A DNA stretch of 64,000 bases from Arthrobacter sp. MYb227. GTDB taxonomy: Bacteria > Actinomycetota > Actinomycetes > Actinomycetales > Micrococcaceae. Positions 6,972 through 15,131 of this stretch are shown in pieces. Position 1 is the first letter of the stretch. Each line of letters opens with the position of its first letter. The stretch is taken from assembly GCF_002975435.1 (NCBI RefSeq), contig NZ_PCPT01000015.1:1-64000 (forward strand). The letters run 5' to 3'. The notes beneath the pieces were generated by a model. The model saw only the letters and a list, made by a program, of their open reading frames with translations, had not been told where the DNA came from and made no database searches. A program made the translations under genes and the position numbers.

Positions 6972-8315
6972 GTGGCAGCTCCATCCACAGCAGCAGACTG
7001 GAATATTCCCAAACGCACCACAGGCATAGTGCTCTTTGCCTGTTGGCTCGCAATCCTGGCCGAAGGCTACGACGTCGGGGTGCTCGGAGCCGTTCTGCCG
7101 GCTCTTGCAGAGTACAAGGAATGGTCGCTGAGCCCCTTAGAACTTGGTGGGCTCGGAGCCTACGCACTGGTCGGTATGCTTTTTGGTGCCTTGTTTATCG
7201 GCACGCTCAGTGACATCATTGGCCGGCGCAAAATGCTCATGCTCTCAATGGTCATCTTCACCATCACCCAAGCCGGAGCCGCTTTGGCTCCAACACCAGA
7301 AATATTTGGCGCTTTCCGGTTCCTCGGAGGCTTGGGCATGGGAGGCATTATCCCAGTGGCCGCCGCTCTGACCATCGAATACTCAGCACCCAAGAAGCGC
7401 TCGCTGAACTACGGCATCATGTACTCCGGATACTCGCTAGGCATCGTCATCTCCGCATTAGTCGCCATGGCATTGCTGCCAACCCTCGGCTGGCGTTGGG
7501 TCATCGCGGTCGGCGCACTGCCCGTACTGATCTTGCCGCTGATCGCCTGGATGCTGCCCGAATCTCTGGAATATTTGGTTTCTAAAGGAAAGATCTCCGA
7601 AGCCAAAGCCCTGGCCGCCAAGCTGAACGTACGCGACTACAAGCCAGTGGCCCCCACTAAACCGGGAGCCAAAATTCCGTGGCGCGAAGTCATGGGGTCA
7701 ATGTTCTCAGGGAAATACTTGCGTTCAACCGTCTTTTTCTGGATTTCACTTTTCTGCGGCATGGTGTTGGTCTACGGCTTGAACACTTGGCTACCGCAAA
7801 TCATGCGCAAATCCGGCTACGATCTAGGCACTTCGCTTACTTTCTTGCTGGTCTTCTCGCTCGCCTCGGCAGTGGGCGGACTCATCCTGGGATGGCTCGC
7901 TGACAAGTACGGGCAGAAACCAATCTTGGTGATCTTCTATCTGCTGGGCGCCGGCGGCATCCTACTGCTGATGTTCCCAAGCAGCATGTTCGTCAACCTA
8001 TGCTTTGTCGCCTTCGCCGGAATCGGCTCAATCTCTACATCACTGGTGCTCACCGGCTACATTGCCGACTACTACCCGGCGGCCCAACGAGGCACGGCAA
8101 CCGGATGGGCCTTATCTTTCGCCCGCATAGGTGCCATATCGGGACCCATCATTGGTGGCTGGATTGCTTCCACGGGAATGAATTTCCAGTTCAACTTTAT
8201 TTTCTTCGCCATTGTTGGGGTCGTGGCAGCGATCGCCGTGTCCTTGATCCCTCCTCGCATTACCGAGAACGCGGCCGTAGTGCCATCCCGGGAACAAGAG
8301 AGCGTCCTGGACTAG
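6972..8315 (+). CDS. MFS aromatic acid:H+ symporter (AAHS family-like)
   Basis: A 447-residue protein from a GTG start with aaggag 7 bases upstream. Twelve hydrophobic segments are seen. The first has ILAEGYDVGVLGA, matching the DGYD-type motif essential in PcaK/BenK. Loop 2-3 has GTLSDIIGRRKM and loop 8-9 has GWLADKYGQKP, the usual MFS signatures. Members import benzoate, 4-hydroxybenzoate, protocatechuate and related acids with protons. It is divergent from the thioesterase/cyclase/decarboxylase genes, which suggests that they process an imported aromatic compound. Upstream in-frame codons (6930 on) lack a ribosome-binding site. Confidence 0.8.
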   Translation: MAAPSTAADWNIPKRTTGIVLFACWLAILAEGYDVGVLGAVLPALAEYKEWSLSPLELGGLGAYALVGMLFGALFIGTLSDIIGRRKMLMLSMVIFTITQAGAALAPTPEIFGAFRFLGGLGMGGIIPVAAALTIEYSAPKKRSLNYGIMYSGYSLGIVISALVAMALLPTLGWRWVIAVGALPVLILPLIAWMLPESLEYLVSKGKISEAKALAAKLNVRDYKPVAPTKPGAKIPWREVMGSMFSGKYLRSTVFFWISLFCGMVLVYGLNTWLPQIMRKSGYDLGTSLTFLLVFSLASAVGGLILGWLADKYGQKPILVIFYLLGAGGILLLMFPSSMFVNLCFVAFAGIGSISTSLVLTGYIADYYPAAQRGTATGWALSFARIGAISGPIIGGWIASTGMNFQFNFIFFAIVGVVAAIAVSLIPPRITENAAVVPSREQESVLD

Positions 8316-8319
8316 GTCT

Positions 8320-8378
8320 AAAACTGCTGGTCGTTGTCTGAATCTTCATAAAGATCTAGGCAACGACCAGCAGTTTTT
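8320..8378 (+). terminator. Intrinsic terminator after the MFS symporter gene
   Basis: A 17-bp stem (8320-8336 with 8361-8377, starting aaaactgctgg) with a 24-base loop and a T run in the distal arm. Confidence 0.8.
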
Positions 8379-8802
8379 CCTAGCGCTTTATCAGTAGTTT
8401 GTTTACACCATGAATGCGCCACAGAAAATTGATGCCACATGGCACTCCGAACAGCTACCCAAGCCGGGAACAACGACCAATCGGTGCCATAAGATCGTCA
8501 AGATCCAAGTTCGCAGACTTACGGACAGATGACATCACGAGCAATCTCTTAAGTCGGTTTCATGAACGATGAAGTTCCCTCGCCGACAGGCAATATAGCC
8601 CTGACCGACAGAGTTCTCACCGCGTTGGTCAGGGCTACAAAATCCCGAAGTTCTGACAAGCCGATCCGGGTATTACACACCCAGAACAACCTGATCCAAG
8701 CTATTCTATCGGTGTTCGAGAGATCGTCCCAGAACACAACAAGCCCGTCAATGCTCGGAAAACAATGAGGAGCATGGGCAAAATCCGATAGATCGTGGCT
8801 TA
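8379..8802. other. Intergenic region with an 11-bp hairpin, no confident gene
   Basis: A 68-codon frame (8562-8768, plus) has no recognisable family. A perfect 11-bp stem tagccctgacc / ggtcagggcta (8596-8606 and 8627-8637, 20-base loop) may end minus-strand transcription from the Tat-protein gene, although no T run follows. It does not fold as a tRNA. Confidence 0.4.
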
Positions 8803-9291
8803 TTAGCTTGATCGGATCGTCAAAACCTTTGCATCTTCGTATGGCTCGTGTGGGCCGTAGCCAACCATCTTGATGACAGCTCCAACTGGACCAGTGACCT
8901 TGAAGTTAATCCTCGGTGTGCCTGGGAAATCGGGAATTACGTGTCCGACGATCGTGCCGTCTGCATTAATTGACACATCGTAGAATCCGGGACTGGAATT
9001 GATTTCGAGCACCACATCTGACGGCGGGGTGATGACGAAAGTGAAGCCGCTGGGAAGCGTTGCTGATTCGCCAAGCAGTGATTGACCGTTCACGGTAAAG
9101 AAGGCGTTGTTACCGCTACCTACCGAGGCGGATCCGCCCACCGACCAGTCATGGAACACCGGTGGTGGAACTATCTCACTAGCAGCGTATGCCGGTGACG
9201 CCGTCGCCAAAGCAATTACAGGCACTGACCAAGCGGCACCCTTGACGATATTTCGTCGAGATGTGGATATTTGTGACATGTTTTTAGGCAC
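8803..9291 (-). CDS. Exported protein with Tat-like signal, function unknown
   Basis: With a GTG start at 9291 preceded by GGGGAG at 7 bases, the protein has 162 residues. Residues about 9-35 form a signal: STSRRNIVKGAAW, a hydrophobic stretch, then ATASPAYA-A, with cleavage after AYA. The twin Arg suggests Tat export. The mature part is Gly/Ser/Pro-rich and beta-predicted (SVGGSASVGSGNN, VDVSINADGT-like), consistent with a small extracellular or wall-associated beta-sandwich. I do not recognise a named family. It stands alone, flanked by AT-richer non-coding DNA on its upstream side. Confidence 0.7.
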   Translation of the reverse strand: MPKNMSQISTSRRNIVKGAAWSVPVIALATASPAYAASEIVPPPVFHDWSVGGSASVGSGNNAFFTVNGQSLLGESATLPSGFTFVITPPSDVVLEINSSPGFYDVSINADGTIVGHVIPDFPGTPRINFKVTGPVGAVIKMVGYGPHEPYEDAKVLTIRSS

Positions 9292-9846
9292 GTTTGTACT
9301 CCCCAAGTTTTGTTCGTTAAGGCTCCACCCAAGAAACCTCAGGCCCCACCCAAGTAGGGGCCACGACCATTCTGCCACACATTCGGTGCTTGCTCGACTC
9401 ACCAAAACACTCACTAGCTCTGCAAATCAAAACCTTTGATTATAGAAGACGCAAGTTTCAGGTTAACGACAAACATGCAGCAAAAATAGAGAACCTCTTG
9501 TATTTCTTTTTTGAACATTTAGGCTTTAGAAAATTCCAGCGTCATAGATTTGAATATCTATCATTGCTGACTAGAAGGCTGATGGCGCATATGCATCAAA
9601 AAAGCCTTGATTTAGATTCCTTGATGAACGTACAGGTCCGCAACGTTATGGCATCACAAAGTGATGTAATCCGGCTTATAAGTACGGGTTACAGATCAGT
9701 CTAAAGCGAAGGAAAGAAATGACACCAAGGGAATGAAAAGATCTCGATCATGCCCAAACTCGACGAAGAGCGCAATGCCACCGAGCAAGATTTTATCTGA
9801 CACTCAATTTATCCTACGTGCAGCATTGCGGTCTTCGCGTCAGTGG
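9292..9846. other. AT-rich intergenic region with a doubtful 104-codon ORF
   Basis: The base composition is clearly more AT-rich than in neighbouring genes. A plus-strand frame (9390-9704) encodes a basic, Phe/Leu/His-rich 104-residue product with no family I recognise and no clear ribosome-binding site. A short palindrome catcac-aaa-gtgatg sits at 9651-9665. The region must hold the promoter of the minus-strand Tat-signal gene. The composition suggests transferred or decayed DNA. Confidence 0.35.
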
Positions 9847-11808
9847 CTACCTCAATTCCAAGACAGGAACCTCTGCATTGAACCCAAATACATTTGCATA
9901 GAAAGCCAATGAAGTTTCCAATGCATTGATGATATTTTCCATGCGCCGGAACCCGTGCTGCTCACCGCTGTACAGCACGTAGGCGTGCGGTATCCCATTG
10001 GCTGCCAAGGCGTCGGCAACTTCCTGAGATTGTGCCGGTGGAACAACCTTGTCTTCGTCTCCTTGGAGCAACAGCACCGGGCAAGAAATGTCATTGACGT
10101 GATTGATGGGTGCCCGCTGCGCATAGAGTTCGGCGGCTTCCGGGTAGGGGCCAACCAAGGATTCCATGTATCTGGATTCAAAGTCATGAGTATCACTTAC
10201 CAATCCCACTAGGTCTGAAACCCCATACCGGGAGATACCGGCGCCGAAGGTCTTAGTGGTGGTCAGCGCGTTTAGTACCGTCCAGCCCCCGGCGCTTCCA
10301 CCTTCGATTCCCAGCCTTGTTCCATCGGCGATTCCCTGCGCTACGAGGCCTTCCATCACGGCAACGGTGTCTTGCACATCAACGATTCCCCATTGCCCCC
10401 GCAAGCGTTCCCGATAGGCACGGCCAAAGCCGGTTGAACCACCGTAGTTCACATCAACAACTCCGATGCCGCGCGAGGTGTAGTAGGCGATGGAAAGCGA
10501 TAGCTGAGCGAAGGCTTGGGCGGTGGGCCCACCATGAACAAAGGCAATAAACGGTGGTTTTTCCTCGCGTGGTCCCGCAAAACCTTCGAGCCGTGGCCCA
10601 TAGACATGTGCGTACACGGGTGAGCCATCTGCGGTGGTGAATTCCATGGCGGTTGCCGTGGGAAGTGTGCCGGGGTCGGGAAGTGCTGAGAGCGAAAGAG
10701 AAATATTTTCAACGTTCAACGTTTCAAGATCAATTAGTCGCAGCCCGTCCCCCTCCACCAAAGAAGTTGCCGTTGCCAGCAATTTGCCGTCGTGCAGCGC
10801 CGAGGGCGAGATTCGAGTAAACGGCAATTCCAACGGCGTCAATTCTCCGCTTTTCACATCGACTGTGGCCAGGGAGGTTCCGTGAGTTCCATGAGTAACC
10901 AGCAACGTGTTTGCGTCCCGAACCATGTACCAGCTTTGGCCCAGTGCCCATAGAGGTCCGGCAAATTCTTCGTCGCGTGGGCAAAGTTCACGCTGTCGAG
11001 AAGTGCGAAGATCATGAAGGTAGAGGTTCCACCAACCGCTGCGGTCTGAGATCAGCACCAATTCATTTTCGTTGAGCCACTCTGGCTGCAGCACCGACTC
11101 GGTGGTTGACCCGGCTAGCACACTGTCATTAGTTGCGCTTCCCTCGACAAGGTCCGCCACGTGCAGTTCGGTGCCATCCCACGGCATTTGTGGGTGCTCC
11201 CAAGAAATCCACGCGAGTTTGCTACCTTCGGGGCTCAACCGCGGGTTTGCCACGAATCGGGAGGATGGGCTGACTTCGCGCAATGCGTTGACATCGGAGG
11301 CGGCCGAACCATCTAGCGGAATTGCGACAATGTAGCGGCGCAACTCCTGCCGGTGATCTTCGCAAACGGCAAAGATCTCATCTTTTGTTGCACCCTGAAT
11401 AATTTCGGCAAAGCGTAATTGTGGGTCACCATCGAAACCGCTACTTTCCGGGGTCAGCGCTTGGGGTGTTTCACCTTGGGCTGAGACCTTATACAGGCGT
11501 TGATCGGCAAAATTTGCAAAGATCAGCTCGTTTGAACCGTGGGTCTTGATGGCTGCCCATGCACTGCCACCGTATTCATTGACTCGGCTGCGCACATTGA
11601 AGGGGGTAGCAACTAATTGGCGAGGGGCTTCATCGCTTGTTGCACCACGGGCCATGACGCATAGTCGTCCGCCTTCTGCGGGACGGCCTTCGAGCCACCA
11701 CAGTTCATCACCAACAAACGCGCCACCGCCCACCGGAGTGGTGCCGGCGGCAACATGCTCCGCGGTAATCGGTGAGGGCCAGGATCCATAGGGCAAAGAC
11801 GTAGTCAT
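9847..11808 (-). CDS. S9 family prolyl oligopeptidase / acylaminoacyl-peptidase
   Basis: A 653-residue protein. The N-terminal two thirds (about 20-390) look like a beta-propeller with repeated strands. The C-terminal alpha/beta hydrolase (about 395-645) has the nucleophile elbow GIEGGSAGGWT, the acid in LLLQGDEDKVVPP and the catalytic His in GEQHGFRR. The oxyanion HGGPTAQ motif precedes them. It would cleave small peptides, probably in the cytosol because no signal peptide is visible. No strong ribosome-binding site precedes the ATG at 11808. It has no operon partner. Confidence 0.88.
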   Translation of the reverse strand: MTTSLPYGSWPSPITAEHVAAGTTPVGGGAFVGDELWWLEGRPAEGGRLCVMARGATSDEAPRQLVATPFNVRSRVNEYGGSAWAAIKTHGSNELIFANFADQRLYKVSAQGETPQALTPESSGFDGDPQLRFAEIIQGATKDEIFAVCEDHRQELRRYIVAIPLDGSAASDVNALREVSPSSRFVANPRLSPEGSKLAWISWEHPQMPWDGTELHVADLVEGSATNDSVLAGSTTESVLQPEWLNENELVLISDRSGWWNLYLHDLRTSRQRELCPRDEEFAGPLWALGQSWYMVRDANTLLVTHGTHGTSLATVDVKSGELTPLELPFTRISPSALHDGKLLATATSLVEGDGLRLIDLETLNVENISLSLSALPDPGTLPTATAMEFTTADGSPVYAHVYGPRLEGFAGPREEKPPFIAFVHGGPTAQAFAQLSLSIAYYTSRGIGVVDVNYGGSTGFGRAYRERLRGQWGIVDVQDTVAVMEGLVAQGIADGTRLGIEGGSAGGWTVLNALTTTKTFGAGISRYGVSDLVGLVSDTHDFESRYMESLVGPYPEAAELYAQRAPINHVNDISCPVLLLQGDEDKVVPPAQSQEVADALAANGIPHAYVLYSGEQHGFRRMENIINALETSLAFYANVFGFNAEVPVLELR

Positions 11809-11931
11809 GATGTGATTTTAGTCCCCGGCACCATATAGCTCCTGCTTTGTCTCTTTCGGGTGCTGCCCCGGCTCACGCACGGGCCAAGGGGGGATTGCGG
11901 AATTTGTTTCTCACAGCGCAAACTAAAGACC

Positions 11932-12483
11932 ATGTATCACTACGCTGTGTTCTTACGAGGCATCAATGTTGGCGGCGTCAAGATCCTTATGAAGGATCTG
12001 ACCCAGCTATTTGAACAGGCAGGTTTCTCCCGGGTGCGAACGTTACTTGCCAGTGGCAATGTAGTGTTTGCCAGTCAGCATGCGACAGCATCGAAGATCA
12101 AAGAAATATGCGAAGAAGTTCTAGCCCGCGCCTATGCTCCGGGGATCAAGGTCATCGTGCAGGACAGTGACCAGCTTGAAGCAATAGTTACGGGTTTTCC
12201 TTTTAGTGCCCCGCAGGATTCGATTCAACGTCACGAGTATCTGGTGCTCACCGAGTCCTTGGAGGCTGCAACCACCATTTTTGCGCAGGCCCCTACGCCA
12301 CTTGAATCCGAGCGTGTGGCCCAACTCGAACACTGCATTTGTTGGGAGGTGCCGCGCGGTCAAAGCCTGAGCAGCCCACTTGCCAAACATTTTGCCAAGG
12401 TCAGTAAGAATTATCTCGTGACAACCCGGAATATGAACACCATCAATAAGGCATGTACCGCGCTAAAACTACTCAGCGTTTAA
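11932..12483 (+). CDS. DUF1697 family protein
   Basis: A 183-residue protein starting MYHYAVFLRGINVGG, the hallmark N-terminus of DUF1697. The block TLLASGNVVF follows, and a C-terminal KVSKNYLVTTRNMNTINK segment is typical of the family. Family length is about 175-185 residues, supporting the ATG at 11932 over the upstream in-frame ATG. The molecular function of the family is not established. It is divergent from the S9 peptidase and 66 bases upstream of the channel gene on the same strand. Confidence 0.85.
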   Translation: MYHYAVFLRGINVGGVKILMKDLTQLFEQAGFSRVRTLLASGNVVFASQHATASKIKEICEEVLARAYAPGIKVIVQDSDQLEAIVTGFPFSAPQDSIQRHEYLVLTESLEAATTIFAQAPTPLESERVAQLEHCICWEVPRGQSLSSPLAKHFAKVSKNYLVTTRNMNTINKACTALKLLSV

Positions 12484-12549
12484 GGATAATTACCCCAGTG
12501 CCGCAGCCCTGCGGTAGTCTCCCTGATTGACCGATACCCTCCAAGCGAG

Positions 12550-13197
12550 ATGGAAGAAACCACGTTGACAATGCCTTTGGTCCTCGATTTATTCGGTGTC
12601 TTCTTCTTTGGTCTTTCCGGTGCGTTACTGGCAGCGCGCCGTGGTTTCGACATTATTGGGTCACTACTTTTGGCCGGGCTTACAGGCATTGGTGGCGGCA
12701 TTATCCGCGATGTCATCCTCGGCCAGGTGCCAACGGCCTTTAATGACCCGTTCTACTTCGTCCCACCCGCACTAGCTGCGCTACTGGTCTTTTTGGTGGC
12801 ACCGGGAGTGCAAAGGCTCATGCGCCCGGTGCTGTTGTTTGACGCGGCGGGACTCGCCCTATTTTGTATTACTGGCACCATCAAGGCGCTCGAGGCCGGG
12901 ATGAACCCCGTGGCTTCTGCGCTACTGGGCGTAACCTCGGCCGTGGGCGGCGGTCTGCTCCGTGATGTTGTTGCAAACAAGACCCCGGAGCTGTTTAACC
13001 CGCGGGATATTTATGCGATTCCGGCGATTCTTGGTGCGGGCCTGATCGCGTGGTTCTGGGAACTAGGACTCACCAGTGGTGGTTGGCAGTTAAGCGTGGC
13101 CATCGTGGTTTTCCTGCTGCGTATTCTTGCGTTGACTTTCCACTGGAGAGTGCCCAAAGCAGTGGGGCCTTGGCACCGTGATGTTCGGCTCCACTAA
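12550..13197 (+). CDS. Trimeric intracellular cation channel (YicG/UPF0126) family membrane protein
   Basis: A 215-residue protein with about seven hydrophobic helices. It has two copies of the UPF0126/TRIC repeat. The first carries GLSGALLAARRGFDIIG and GIGGGIIRDVILG, the second carries DAAGLALFCITGTIKAL and AVGGGLLRDVVANKTP. Bacterial TRIC channels conduct monovalent cations. Its length is normal. It is followed 14 bases later by the convergent MFS gene. Confidence 0.85.
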   Translation: MEETTLTMPLVLDLFGVFFFGLSGALLAARRGFDIIGSLLLAGLTGIGGGIIRDVILGQVPTAFNDPFYFVPPALAALLVFLVAPGVQRLMRPVLLFDAAGLALFCITGTIKALEAGMNPVASALLGVTSAVGGGLLRDVVANKTPELFNPRDIYAIPAILGAGLIAWFWELGLTSGGWQLSVAIVVFLLRILALTFHWRVPKAVGPWHRDVRLH

Positions 13198-13211
13198 TAC
13201 TTAGACGTTTT

Positions 13212-14471
13212 TTAGCCAACGCGTTCAAGCGTTGGATTCACCGGTGCTTGGCCCGGACCATCTTCAATTTTCCGTGGTCCGTTGATCATCACGGCGCCCG
13301 TTAGCATGACAACGATACAAATACCAAGCATCGCAAATGAGGCATCCCAGCTACCCGTTGCATCTTTAACCATGCCGAAAAGCATGGGAACAATTGCTGC
13401 TCCCGCGTATCCAAGTCCCTGGCTAAATCCGGCGAGTACCCCGGAGCCATAGGTGGTTCGTGATCGTAGATTCATCATGAGCAAGGCAATCGCAAAGGTT
13501 CCCTGACCCAGACCGGCAAAGATAACCCAAACGACGGTGTTTTGGGTGGGTGAGAGGAACATTCCTGTATGCCCAACAATCCATAAGCTGGTAAATACAA
13601 GCACCGCGACCAGCGGATGACGTAGTCGTGGGACCCAGAGCGGCACCAGCAAACTGACTGGAAGTCCCAGGATGGCAAAGAGTGCGAGCATCGAGCCAGC
13701 GGCCATGGTGTCAAGGCCTTGGGCCGAAAGGTATGGCGGTAGCCAGGTGAAGTAGACGTAGGTCTGTGCCGAGTTTCCGGCTAAGAAAATTGCCAGCCCC
13801 CAGGCTACCGGTGAGCGCCAGGGATTAATTTTGGCAGGTGCGGCTGCAATAGCGCCATTGACAAGTGGAGTATCGGGTCGTGGGGATTTGCGATCCGCGA
13901 AGATCTGGATAACCCACGGCACCAAAACAATCAGTGAAAGCAACGCCCACGCGGCAATTGAGGTACGCCAGTTACCCGTTGCGTTTGCCAAGGGAACCGA
14001 GAATTGTGGGGCCATCCAGGTACCCACGGCAAGCATCGTGACATAGCCCGAGGTCACTAGCGCTAGGCGGTCGGGGAAATACTTTTTCACAAGCGGCGGA
14101 AGGACAACGTTGCCCATTCCGTACCCGGCAAGGGTGATCACCGAAAGCAAGAGGAAGCTTATGACATCTCCCACCACGGATCTGATCAACTGTCCGGCAA
14201 CAGCTAGTAGCACCGCGGTAATCAAGACTTTTTCAAGGCCCCACCAACGGATCAACCGTGGGGTGAGTAGGCCAAAGGCCGCAAAGACTATTGGTGCAAG
14301 CATGGCCAGTAACCCGGTGCTCAACGAATCAAAGCCTAGTTCCGGCCCAATGCTCCCCAACAACGGTGGTACCGAGACCACTGCGGCCCGTAAGGAAAGC
14401 GCCATCAGCAAAATGCCAAGCAATGCGCCGATACGGCCAACAGTCTTTTGCCGCTGCGGGTTCAGAGCCAT
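13212..14471 (-). CDS. MFS transporter (CynX/NimT-like)
   Basis: A 419-residue, 12-helix MFS protein. Features are MALSLRAAVVSVPPLLGSIGPELG in the first helix and loop, the GYGMGNVVLPPLVKKYFP block, and AGLGQGTFAIALLMMNLRSRT in helix 9-10. These are typical of the CynX/NimT cyanate/2-nitroimidazole subfamily. The substrate is unknown. It starts 5 bases after the TetR gene on the same strand, so the two are probably co-transcribed and the pump shares the regulator's autoregulation. Confidence 0.8.
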   Translation of the reverse strand: MALNPQRQKTVGRIGALLGILLMALSLRAAVVSVPPLLGSIGPELGFDSLSTGLLAMLAPIVFAAFGLLTPRLIRWWGLEKVLITAVLLAVAGQLIRSVVGDVISFLLLSVITLAGYGMGNVVLPPLVKKYFPDRLALVTSGYVTMLAVGTWMAPQFSVPLANATGNWRTSIAAWALLSLIVLVPWVIQIFADRKSPRPDTPLVNGAIAAAPAKINPWRSPVAWGLAIFLAGNSAQTYVYFTWLPPYLSAQGLDTMAAGSMLALFAILGLPVSLLVPLWVPRLRHPLVAVLVFTSLWIVGHTGMFLSPTQNTVVWVIFAGLGQGTFAIALLMMNLRSRTTYGSGVLAGFSQGLGYAGAAIVPMLFGMVKDATGSWDASFAMLGICIVVMLTGAVMINGPRKIEDGPGQAPVNPTLERVG

Positions 14472-14476
14472 GCGCG

Positions 14477-15019
14477 TTAGCTACCGTTCTTAAGTCGTTG
14501 GACCTGCTTGAGCAGGTGTTCTAGGTCCTTGCCGAAGGTACCCGTTGACCACGATCCTGGCATTGAGGTTTGGTAATACAGCCCCTCGCCAATGAGCATG
14601 ATGGCCTCGGCCGCGTATTTATCGCTCACTTCACTGCGGATCAGATCCAGCCAACTTTGTTGCACCTGATCGAGGGCGATAACCGAAGGCTCATGGCCCC
14701 CTTGGGCCAAGCGCAGAACCGCGAGGAAATAGCGGTCTAGGTCTCCGCCAATCATGGTGCTGGTGCGCACAAAGTAAATGGCCGGCCCCTCGGGCGCGGA
14801 GGACATGAGTTCCATATCCTCTTCGTGGGATTTGAACAATCCCTCGATGGCTCCCTGAGCGAGGAGCTCTTTGGAAGCAAAATGGTAAAGCAGTCCACCC
14901 TTTGAGACTCCGGCTTTTGCCGCAGTGGCCTCCATGGTGGCTGCGCGTTCGCCTTCGTTGCAGAGCATCGAAACATACGCGTCGATGATCTTTTCCTTGG
15001 CTGATGGCGGGCGAGACAT
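14477..15019 (-). CDS. TetR family transcriptional regulator
   Basis: A 180-residue protein. The N-terminal helix-turn-helix (about 9-55) contains ATMEATAAKAGVSKGGLLYHFASKELL, the classic TetR recognition-helix region. The C-terminal ligand domain is unassigned. It is divergent from a DHA2-type MFS pump, and the 112-base intergenic region contains a perfect 26-bp palindrome. It is co-directional with a second MFS gene (5-base gap). The layout is that of a drug-responsive repressor controlling both pumps and itself. Confidence 0.88.
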   Translation of the reverse strand: MSRPPSAKEKIIDAYVSMLCNEGERAATMEATAAKAGVSKGGLLYHFASKELLAQGAIEGLFKSHEEDMELMSSAPEGPAIYFVRTSTMIGGDLDRYFLAVLRLAQGGHEPSVIALDQVQQSWLDLIRSEVSDKYAAEAIMLIGEGLYYQTSMPGSWSTGTFGKDLEHLLKQVQRLKNGS

Positions 15020-15057
15020 GTTTAGAACCTTATCGCTTTCTAGTAGGCGTCGTCACA

Positions 15058-15087
15058 TTGTAACTGTACCGTCCAGACGGTACAGTT
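15058..15087 (+). promoter_or_regulatory. Promoter with overlapping TetR operator
   Basis: A perfect palindrome at 15062-15087 has 12-bp arms aactgtaccgtc / gacggtacagtt around a 2-base centre. It fills a -35/-10 pair: ttgtaa at 15058-15063 and tacagt at 15081-15086, with a 17-base spacer. Binding of a TetR dimer would block the DHA2 pump promoter and probably the divergent tetR-MFS promoter. Confidence 0.75.
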
Positions 15088-15131
15088 ATTTGAGTCCACA
15101 CAAGTCACCATTCCTTCAGGAAACCTTCATC

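Noticed and set aside
8596-8637. Hairpin considered as part of a tRNA gene
   Set aside because: Only one stem is present; there is no cloverleaf, T-loop GTTCRANYC or acceptor stem around it.
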